The notes under the pieces were generated by a model. The model was not told where the DNA came from. It did no database searches and saw only the letters and a list, made by a program, of their open reading frames with translations. This document shows positions 1-5,039 of a DNA stretch of 5,974 nt, piece by piece. A program made the position numbers and the translations under genes. The stretch lies in contig DPSD01000350.1 in the NCBI GenBank assembly GCA_003538495.1, positions 1 to 5,974 on the forward strand, read 5' to 3'. Every line of letters starts with the position of its first letter. The stretch's first letter is position 1. Source of the DNA: Accumulibacter sp. Lineage in GTDB: Bacteria > Pseudomonadota > Gammaproteobacteria > Burkholderiales > Rhodocyclaceae.

Positions 1-388
1 CGTCGAGGAAGAGGGTGCCGCCGCTGGCGACTTCGACCAGCCCGGCGCGGGTGGCGGTGGCGCCGGTGAAGGCGCCGCGTTCGTGGCCGAAGCGTTCCGC
101 TTCGAGCAGCGTTTCCGGCAGCGCCGCGCAGTTGAGGCGGACCATGGCGTTGCGCGAGCGCGGTGACTTGTAGTGGATGGCGTTGGCGATCAGTTCCTTG
201 CCGGTGCCCGTTTCGCCGCGAATCGGCAACGTGGCGTTCCCTTTGGCGACCAGCCGGGCCTGGTCGAACACGCGGCGCATGACCGCCGAACGACCGACCA
301 TGTTGTCGAAGCCGAACTGATGACGGACGGCGCGGCGCAGCAGGTCGCGCTCCTCGAGCAGGCCGTCTTCCGGCTCGGCCGGCTGCAT
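1..388 (-). CDS. NifA-like sigma-54-dependent activator, AAA+ start only (3' end off window, 5' end lost)
   Basis: An enhancer-binding protein that uses ATP to open sigma-54 RNA polymerase promoters. Reading from the ATG at 388 gives 129 residues: a short charged linker (about 1-28), then the AAA+ domain entry FDNMVGRSAVM (27-37), Walker A GETGTGKE (58-65), LNCAALPETLLE (85-96), the sigma-54 contact loop GAFTGA (105-110), and the start of Walker B, GGTLFLD (123-129), where the window ends. These motifs make the family certain. NifA is preferred because a nifN remnant adjoins and the linker/AAA+ wording is NifA-like, but another sigma-54 activator is possible. The N-terminal GAF sensor expected of NifA is absent: upstream of about residue 1 the DNA is antisense nifN. 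The frame stays open upstream past 480, so the start is uncertain; the ATG lacks a good ribosome site. Probably non-functional or constitutively altered. Confidence 0.85.
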   Translation of the reverse strand, partial: MQPAEPEDGLLEERDLLRRAVRHQFGFDNMVGRSAVMRRVFDQARLVAKGNATLPIRGETGTGKELIANAIHYKSPRSRNAMVRLNCAALPETLLEAERFGHERGAFTGATATRAGLVEVASGGTLFLD

Positions 389-390
389 CG

Positions 391-928
391 CGAGAAGCCT
401 TCGGACTGCGTCCAGTCGTCGTTCCGGACATCGCCGATTCGCTCGACGGTCATCTGGTCGAAGCCGAGTGCTCACCGCTGACCATCGGCGGCACGCCGCG
501 CGCGGAAATCGCGACCATGGGCGAAGCGATCGCCACCCTGGTCATCGGCGCGTCGCTGAATACCGCGGCTGACCTTCTGAAAGCGGCAACCGGGGTGCCC
601 GATCATCGTTTCCCGGGGCTGCTGGGCCTCGACGCCTGCGACGAGTTTACGCAGGCGCTGCCGGCACCGGCCGGCAGGAGTCGCGCCAGCGCGCCCGGTT
701 GCAGGACGCGATGGTCGATTGCCAGTTCACGCTTGGTTTCGCGCGCAGCTGCTGACCGGCAATTCGCACGCACTTGAGAGCGCAAGGTGGCTCGCCCTGC
801 CGCTGCTGCGCGCGGGCTTCCCGCAGTACGACCTGGCGGGCGGATATGCCCGCACCTGGCTGGGCTACCGTGGCACACGGCAGACCCTTTTCGATCTCGC
901 CACCCTGATCCTGAGCCAACATCATGAA
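391..928 (+). pseudogene. nifN: Degraded nifN remnant (FeMo-cofactor scaffold subunit)
   Basis: NifN pairs with NifE as the scaffold on which the nitrogenase FeMo-cofactor precursor matures. Three pieces in three frames can be recognised. Piece 1 (391 to about 671) reads REAFGLRPVVVPD, then DSLDGHL, then LTIGGT, TGVPDHRF and GLDACDEF, the NifN order. Piece 2 (672-752, stop TGA 753-755) reads RQRARLQDAMVDCQFTLG, the conserved RxRxQLQDAM block, one frame over. Piece 3 (752-928) reads LTGNSHALE, LLRAGFPQYD, GYRGTRQTLFDLA, the NifN C-terminus, in the third frame. The N-terminal half is missing, and so is roughly 80-90 residues between pieces 2 and 3 (estimate from family memory). No single frame can make the protein. 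NifN rather than NifE, NifD or NifK is inferred from the SLDGHL and LQDAM wording; no database search was possible. Confidence 0.82.
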
Positions 929-1076
929 CTCCAGGCTGCTCGCCGTCGACCGGACGCCACGCGACGTGCCTCGCTTCGGCTTTCCCAGCCTGTCGAAGAT
1001 GAAGGACGCAGCCGGCAAGATCCTCTCCGCCGTCCTCGAACGCATCGGCCGGTACCCGGCCGTCGCCGGCCTGTAG
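924..1076 (+). CDS. Short ORF after the nifN remnant, unrecognised
   Basis: ATG 924 to TAG 1074-1076, 50 residues, beginning MNSRLLAVDRTPRDVPRFGF and containing KMKDAAGKILSAVLERIG, which reads like a plausible amphipathic helix. The start overlaps the end of the nifN remnant in another frame. There is no clear ribosome binding site. It matches no Nif protein that normally follows nifN (NifX, ferredoxin, DUF683) that I can recall. It may be the tail of a broken gene rather than a real small gene. An 8-bp hairpin starts 22 bases after the stop, the best reason to consider that transcription once ended here. Confidence 0.25.
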   Translation: MNSRLLAVDRTPRDVPRFGFPSLSKMKDAAGKILSAVLERIGRYPAVAGL

Positions 1077-1097
1077 ATGGCCCCGGCGGAGTTCGAA

Positions 1098-1119
1098 CGA
1101 CCCGATCCCCCTCGGGTCG
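1098..1119. terminator. Perfect 8-bp hairpin, possible terminator
   Basis: CGACCCGA (1098-1105), loop TCCCCC (1106-1111), TCGGGTCG (1112-1119): a perfect inverted repeat of 8 bp, mostly G:C. It starts 22 bases after the stop of the short ORF at 1076. No T-run follows on either strand, so it is not a canonical intrinsic terminator. It could be an old nif-operon terminator or an operator. Confidence 0.35.
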
Positions 1120-1225
1120 ACCTGGGCCGCGTTCATCGAAGAAGTCACGGCCGGCGTGCGCGCAACCCTGCTGCGTCGTCGATTGGGCAGAACGTACTGG
1201 CCACCTGGTGGTCCCGGCCAATGTC

Positions 1226-1256
1226 TTGACCCACGAAATGATCGACGCGGTATAGT
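1226..1256 (+). promoter_or_regulatory. Promoter-like TTGACC-N19-TATAGT
   Basis: TTGACC (1226-1231) and TATAGT (1251-1256) each match the sigma-70 boxes at 5 of 6 positions, but the spacer is 19 bases, longer than ideal. Transcription would start near 1263 and run toward the unassigned stretch and, about 370 bases on, the AHSA1-like gene. Found by eye in otherwise GC-rich DNA; it may be chance. Confidence 0.28.
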
Positions 1257-1631
1257 TGCGCCGTGACGCATCTTCCAGCATGGCGACCGCATGGGAGTGC
1301 CGCTGGCCGTTGAGTCGTAGGCTGTTCCTGCCTTGGTGTCGATTGCGTCGGTGGTCGTTGAGGTGGGCTCGGTTGCCGCTGGCAACGGCATGCACGCGGC
1401 TCCCTGGGCGCGGGCAAGCGTCACCCGTTGTGCGTTGGCGGACCCGGCCAACTGCGTGCAGGCATTGGCGCCGTCGATGCTGGAGCCGATCGAAAACGCC
1501 GCCACCTTCCTCAAGCCGCGCCCCACGAAAGTCAACCGGCACCGCGCCGCACCGCGAACCTGCGGCGCAATCGTCCCAATCGATCAAGCCCGGAAGCCGT
1601 TCACCGGCCCAGACCACAAGGAAAGCAAACC

Positions 1632-2078
1632 ATGTCCGAGCGTACCGTCCGCCTCCATCGCGTGCTCCGCACCAGGCCGGAGAAGGTCTATCGTGCCTTT
1701 CTCGAGGCCAGCGCCATCGCCAAGTGGCTTCCCCCGCACGGCTTCACGTGCGACGTTGATCACCTGGATGCCCGCGTCGGCGGCACCTTCCGGATGTCGT
1801 TCCATAACTTCTCGACCGGCAATGGACACTCGTTCGGCGGGGAGTACGTCGAATTGCTCCCGGGCGAGTTGATCCGGTACACCGACAGGTTCGATGATCC
1901 GAACCTGCCGGGTGTGATGGCGGTGACCGTCTCGCTGAGGCCGGTACTCTGTGGCACCGAGTTGACCATCACCCAAAGCGGCATCCCCGACTCCGTTCCC
2001 CTGGAGATGTGCTACCTCGGTTGGCAGGAATCACTCACGCAGTTGGCGGCCCTGGTCGAGCCCGACATTCCGGGCTAG
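1632..2078 (+). CDS. SRPBCC/AHSA1-like domain protein
   Basis: A 148-residue single-domain protein of the START/Bet v1-like (SRPBCC) fold, AHSA1-like branch; members form a hydrophobic cavity and mostly lack a defined substrate. Visible family marks: the N-terminal strand and helix TRPEKVYRAFLEASAIAKWL (14-33), VGGTFRMSF (49-57), GEYVELLPGELIRYTDRF (70-87), the strand VMAVTVSLRP (95-104), and the long C-terminal helix GWQESLTQLAALVE (130-143). The ATG at 1632 is preceded at a 6-base spacing by AAGGAAAG (1618-1625), which fixes the start although the frame is open further upstream. Length is normal for the family. Its stop interlocks with that of the opposing DUF2917 gene. It appears monocistronic and cytoplasmic (no signal peptide). 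Specific function unknown. Confidence 0.9.
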   Translation: MSERTVRLHRVLRTRPEKVYRAFLEASAIAKWLPPHGFTCDVDHLDARVGGTFRMSFHNFSTGNGHSFGGEYVELLPGELIRYTDRFDDPNLPGVMAVTVSLRPVLCGTELTITQSGIPDSVPLEMCYLGWQESLTQLAALVEPDIPG

Positions 2079-2587
2079 CCGTCATCACCGGGCGTTCGCG
2101 GCGCGCGCCGACCCCGGCGCCGGCCGGCGAGCAGTGCACGCAGCGTGGCCACGGCCCGGGCGACGAGATAAGCGACCGTCGCCGTGCGCATCTGCCGCGC
2201 TTCGAGCGCCAGTTGTGGCAGCGAGATTCGCGCCGGGTGCGCCGGCTCGTGCCAGTGTGGCGGACGCGGCAGTGTCGCCAGCAGGCGGTCGATGACCGCC
2301 GGCAAGCCGCGGCCGGCGACCGCCGGATGCCTGTCCCGCGCCGTTGCTGCGTCGCTGTCGACGATCACCGCCGCCGAGGTCGGGCCGATGGCTTGCGCGC
2401 AGGCGTCGCCTGGGCGGTTGAAGGTGAATCGCTGGCCACCGTTGAGCAGGATGTCCGCGCGGTCGTGGTGCTGTGTCAGCCACAGCTGCCCGCTGGCGCA
2501 AAGGATCGTCCGTCCCATGGCATCGGGAATCTTCAGTAGCGCCCCGGGTTCGATGATCGTCGCCGTCCGAAACAGATCGTTGTCCAT
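2075..2587 (-). CDS. DUF2917 domain protein
   Basis: A 170-residue protein. Residues about 8-80 fit the DUF2917 family, a small cupin-like beta domain found mostly in betaproteobacteria: IIEPGALLKIPDAMGR (11-26), then ILCASGQLWLTQHHD (28-42), the ILLNGGQRF turn (46-54), and a strand AAVIVDSD (72-79). The rest is an Arg/Ala/Pro-rich tail with one probable amphipathic helix (about 130-156) and a basic end. Start: the ATG at 2587 has a perfect ribosome site AAGGAGG (2599-2593) five bases away, so the 33-residue upstream extension of the frame is rejected. It is divergent from a GcvA-like lysR 142 bases away, which suggests regulation by that protein. No catalytic residues are recognisable and the biological role is unknown. 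The tail is longer than the core domain needs. Confidence 0.85.
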   Translation of the reverse strand: MDNDLFRTATIIEPGALLKIPDAMGRTILCASGQLWLTQHHDRADILLNGGQRFTFNRPGDACAQAIGPTSAAVIVDSDAATARDRHPAVAGRGLPAVIDRLLATLPRPPHWHEPAHPARISLPQLALEARQMRTATVAYLVARAVATLRALLAGRRRGRRAPRTPGDDG

Positions 2588-2729
2588 GCAAGCCTCCTTG
2601 ACCCATGAAAACGGGGAATGTATAAGGACTCTGGTGCGGCTGCCCGTTCTCTCCCCGTGCGAAACATTCTTGGCGCGGCGGAGCATTTACACAAACGGTA
2701 TCTGGGAACGCTATGGATGCGAAAATAGA
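2588..2729. promoter_or_regulatory. Divergent control region between DUF2917 and lysR genes
   Basis: The 142 bases are visibly richer in A+T than the flanking genes. For the minus-strand DUF2917 gene, TATACA (2624-2619) is a good -10 candidate, giving a leader of roughly 25 bases to the start at 2587; no good -35 is found, as usual for promoters that need an activator. For lysR, TTTACA (2686-2691) is a fair -35, but the sequence 17 bases later (CGCTAT, 2709-2714) is a poor -10. Divergent placement is typical of LysR regulation, with the protein binding between the genes. I could not pick out a convincing T-N11-A operator. Confidence 0.5.
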
Positions 2730-3668
2730 ATGACTGCCAGACGTTTTGAGCTGCCGCCGCTGGACCTCCTGCCGGCTTTCGAGGCGGCAGCGCGGACGCT
2801 TTCGTTCACCCGCGCGGCGGCCGAGCTGTTCCTGACGCAGTCGGCGGTGAGCCGCCAGATCAAGACCCTCGAAGAGCGCCTCGGCTGCGCGCTGTTCGAG
2901 CGCAGGACGCGCGCGCTGCGGCTGACCGACGCCGGGCAGGATCTCTACCGGGTGACCGCCGAGGTGCTCGACCGCTTGCGGCGCACGGTCGCCAGGCTGC
3001 ACAGCGAGCCGCCGCCGGGGATGCTCACCGTCACCACCACCCCGGGCCTGGCGTCGCTGTGGCTGATTCCCCGCCTGCAGCGGCTGCGCGCGCTGCATCC
3101 GCAAATCGAGCTCAGGATCGCGGCGACGAACGACGTCCTCGACCTCGAGCGCGCCCGGATCGACGTCGCGATCCGCTACGGGATACCGCAGTCGCAACCG
3201 CCCGGAGCGGTCAGCCTGTTCGGCGAGGAGGCTTTTCCGGTCTGCAGTCCGGCGCTGATCGCCGCGCCGTCGCAGCGGCTGGAAACCCCGTCCGACCTGT
3301 CGCGGCACGTCCTGCTGCACCTCGACTACCCCTCGGCGCGCGGCTCCTGGCTCGACTGGGAGACCTGGCTGACCGCCCTCGGAGTGGCCGACCTGCAGCC
3401 GGCCGGCGCGCTGCATTTCACGCACTACGACCAGATGATCCACGCGGCGATGGCGGGGCAGGGGATCGCCCTCGGCCGCACGCCGATGATCGGGCAACTG
3501 ATTCGCGACCGGAAGCTGGTACCGCCGCTGGCCAGGACGGCGGTGCTGCCACGCGCCTACTTCGTCGTCGCCTCGGCGCTGGCCGCCGGCAAGCCGCAGG
3601 TGCAGGCGTTTACCGCCTGGCTACAGGCCGAGGTGGCGCTCGACGCCGGTCTCGACGCCGCGCCCTGA
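2730..3668 (+). CDS. LysR-family transcriptional regulator, GcvA-like
   Basis: A 312-residue regulator of normal family length. The N-terminal winged helix-turn-helix spans about 9-66: LDLLPAFEAAARTLSFTRAA leads into the recognition helix TQSAVSRQIKTLEERLG (36-52), followed by LFERRTRALRLTDAG (55-69) and a linker helix to about 90. Residues about 97-300 form the effector-binding domain (IPRLQRLRALHPQIELRI at 113-130; RIDVAIRYG at 143-151; the GQGIALGRTPMI segment at 243-254). The wording of both domains is that of GcvA-like regulators; the effector is not evident. The ATG at 2730 starts 8 residues before the conserved LDLLPAF but has no clear Shine-Dalgarno; in-frame sequence upstream does not look like protein. 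Divergent from the DUF2917 gene, its likely target, and convergent with the D-malate/tartrate dehydrogenase gene, which it might also affect (weaker inference). Confidence 0.93.
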   Translation: MTARRFELPPLDLLPAFEAAARTLSFTRAAAELFLTQSAVSRQIKTLEERLGCALFERRTRALRLTDAGQDLYRVTAEVLDRLRRTVARLHSEPPPGMLTVTTTPGLASLWLIPRLQRLRALHPQIELRIAATNDVLDLERARIDVAIRYGIPQSQPPGAVSLFGEEAFPVCSPALIAAPSQRLETPSDLSRHVLLHLDYPSARGSWLDWETWLTALGVADLQPAGALHFTHYDQMIHAAMAGQGIALGRTPMIGQLIRDRKLVPPLARTAVLPRAYFVVASALAAGKPQVQAFTAWLQAEVALDAGLDAAP

Positions 3669-3795
3669 GCTGCGGGGGGTGATCCCCGGCCGCCGCCCGG
3701 CCTGCCGAGCCCAGCCAGAGGTGTTCAGCGCCAACAGGATCCCGGCTCGACGACACCCCGGCTGGCGAGCCGGGCATCGCGGGCTGCTGCCGGCA
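3669..3795. other. Convergent gap between lysR and dehydrogenase genes
   Basis: Non-coding 127 bases between two 3' ends, very G+C-rich. It contains three related GC blocks able to form alternative hairpins (listed separately) and, close to the lysR stop, a short GGGG-TGAT-CCCC stem. Open frames crossing it are antisense or shadow extensions with no family resemblance. Confidence 0.6.
3741..3774. terminator. Competing GC hairpins, probable bidirectional terminator
   Basis: CGAGCCGGG (3766-3774) can pair with CCCGGCTCG (3741-3749), a perfect 9-bp stem with a 16-base loop. Its inner part AGCCGGG (3768-3774) can instead pair with CCCGGCT (3757-3763), a perfect 7-bp stem with a tight GGCG loop. 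The location between two convergent 3' ends fits transcription termination for both lysR and the dehydrogenase gene. No T-run follows, which is common in high-GC genomes but lowers certainty. Confidence 0.55.
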
Positions 3796-4872
3796 TCACA
3801 GCGCGCCGGCTATCGCCAGGCCGACGTCGCGGGTGCTCGCGGTGCCGCCCATGTCCGGCGTCCGCGGGCCTTCCACGAGCACCGTCTCGATGGCGCGCAG
3901 AATGCCGTCGTGCGCGGCGCCGTGACGGGCGTCTCCCCGGCCGAGGAAGTCGAGCATCATCGCCCCGGACCAGATCATGCCGATCGGGTTGGCGATGCCG
4001 CGGCCGCAGATGTCCGGCGCCGATCCATGCACGGGTTCGAAGAGCGAGGGAAAGTCGCGTTCCGGGTTGAGGTTGGCCGACGGCGCGATGCCGATGGTGC
4101 CGGCGCAGGCGGGTCCGAGGTCGGAGAGGATGTCGCCGAAGAGGTTGGAGGCGACCACCACGTCGAAGCGCTCGGGGCTCAGCACGAAACGGGCGCAGAG
4201 GATGTCGATGTGGTACTTGTCGCAGCGCACTTCCGGGTAGCGCGCCGCCATCGCTTCGACCCGCTCGTCCCAGTAGGGCATGCTGATCGCCATGCCGTTG
4301 GACTTGGTGGCCGAGGTCAGGTGTTTCGCGGGGCGGCGCTGCGCGAGCTCGAAAGCGTACTTCAGGATGCGGTCCACGCCCTTGCGGGTGAAGATCGATT
4401 CCTGCAGCACGGTTTCCCGGTCGGTGCCTTCGAAGATCCGCCCGCCGACCGCCGAATACTCGCCTTCGGTGTTCTCGCGGACGACGTAGAAGTCGATGTC
4501 GCCAACCCGGCGGTTGGCCAGCGGGCAGGGCACGCCAGGCATCAGGCGCACCGGGCGGAGGTTCACGTACTGGTCGAAGCCACGCCTGAACTTGAGCAGC
4601 GACCCCCACAGCGAGATATGGTCGGGCACCGTGGCCGGCCAGCCGGCGGCGCCAAAGTAGATCGCGTCGAAGCCCCCGAGCTGCTCGAACCAGTCCGCCG
4701 GCATCATCTCGCCGTGCTCCAGGTAATAATCGCAGTTGGCCCAGTCGATGGTCGTGAACCGCAGGTCGAGGGCGAACCTGCCGGCGGCGGCTTCGAGCAC
4801 GCGCAAGCCTTCCGGCATCACTTCCCGGCCGATGCCGTCGCCGGCGATGACGGCGATGTTGTGGGTGGTCAT
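3796..4872 (-). CDS. dmlA: D-malate / tartrate dehydrogenase (decarboxylating)
   Basis: A 358-residue NAD-dependent beta-decarboxylating dehydrogenase of the isopropylmalate/isocitrate dehydrogenase family, D-malate/tartrate branch (DmlA in E. coli, TtuC or tartrate dehydrogenase elsewhere). It oxidises D-malate to pyruvate and CO2 and often acts on tartrate, in the cytoplasm, with Mg2+ or Mn2+. Visible marks: IAGDGIGREVMPEG (9-22), the DHISLWGSLLKFRR stretch (84-97) and LRPVRL (105-110) with the substrate arginines, VRENTEGEYS (131-140) with the catalytic Tyr139, ATKSNG with Lys190, HIDILCARF with Asp223, SNLFGDILSDLGP (242-254) with metal aspartates 247 and 251, and FEPVHGSAPDI (278-288) for NAD. 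The subfamily signature DQYVNLRPVR separates it from LeuB. Start at 4872: GGAGGG (4884-4879) lies 6 bases upstream; the longer open frame is rejected. Full length, all key residues present. Symbol by similarity; tartrate may be the true substrate. Confidence 0.94.
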   Translation of the reverse strand: MTTHNIAVIAGDGIGREVMPEGLRVLEAAAGRFALDLRFTTIDWANCDYYLEHGEMMPADWFEQLGGFDAIYFGAAGWPATVPDHISLWGSLLKFRRGFDQYVNLRPVRLMPGVPCPLANRRVGDIDFYVVRENTEGEYSAVGGRIFEGTDRETVLQESIFTRKGVDRILKYAFELAQRRPAKHLTSATKSNGMAISMPYWDERVEAMAARYPEVRCDKYHIDILCARFVLSPERFDVVVASNLFGDILSDLGPACAGTIGIAPSANLNPERDFPSLFEPVHGSAPDICGRGIANPIGMIWSGAMMLDFLGRGDARHGAAHDGILRAIETVLVEGPRTPDMGGTASTRDVGLAIAGAL

Positions 4873-5039
4873 GGCGCGCCCTCCGTGGTCTGGTCTGCCA
4901 GGCATGATACCGGACCAATGTCTTGGCAGCGCGATGGCCTCGCCTCGCCTCGCCTGCGCCGTGACCGCCATGAACGCCGGTCCGCAAGCCGCCGGGCCGG
5001 TACTGTATCATCGGCGCATCCCGAACTCCCGAGAACGCC
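4873..5039. promoter_or_regulatory. Divergent region between dehydrogenase and M23 peptidase genes
   Basis: Both directions show a TATCAT box close to the gene: 4909-4904 on the minus strand (leader about 25 bases to the dehydrogenase) and 5006-5011 on the plus strand (leader about 22 bases to the GTG at 5040). Neither has a convincing -35 at 16-18 bases, so these are tentative. An inverted repeat CTGCCA (4895-4900) / TGGCAG (4924-4929) brackets the minus-strand box, where a repressor or activator could sit. A (CCTCG)3 repeat lies between the two boxes. Confidence 0.38.
4938..4955. repeat. Short tandem repeat (CCTCG)3CCT
   Basis: Three perfect copies of CCTCG followed by CCT, in the intergenic region upstream of both the dehydrogenase and the M23 peptidase gene. 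Three copies is a small number for slippage, so length variation is possible but not shown. Confidence 0.8.

Larger units (their letters stand above)
929..1631. other. Region of about 700 bases with no confident gene
   Basis: Open frames exist on both strands but none carries a motif I recognise, and none has both a convincing start and continuity. On the plus strand, good-looking stretches occur in different frames: around 1170-1255 (ending HLVVPANVLTHEMIDAV) and around 1318-1600 (ALVSIASVVVEVGS, then PSMLEPIENAATFLKP). The minus strand opposite these is also open (for example SSIDGANACTQLAGSANAQ near 1430-1480), as expected for high-GC DNA, so strand cannot be decided by eye. The frame jumps agree with decay like that seen in nifN. 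The last 90 bases form the leader of the AHSA1-like gene at 1632. Confidence 0.5.

Noticed and set aside
1085..1110. GTTCGAAC resembling a tRNA T-loop
   Set aside because: No matching T-stem, acceptor stem or anticodon arm can be drawn around it.
603..1535. A 310-codon minus-strand open frame opposite the nifN remnant and beyond
   Set aside because: Its left half is antisense to recognisable NifN pieces, and its composition is that of a shadow frame; the right half (1230-1535) cannot be excluded as a remnant but carries no motif.
1428..1631. A 68-residue upstream extension of the AHSA1-like protein
   Set aside because: Arg/Pro-rich without domain similarity, while AAGGAAAG at 1618-1625 places the start firmly at 1632.
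2184..2729. A 182-residue N-terminal extension of the LysR frame
   Set aside because: It would cover the DUF2917 gene and the control region; the conserved winged helix starts just after the ATG at 2730 and LysR proteins have about 300 residues.
2085..3497. A 470-codon minus-strand open frame across lysR
   Set aside because: Antisense to a complete LysR gene and overlapping the DUF2917 gene in another frame; Arg/Gln-rich with no family resemblance.
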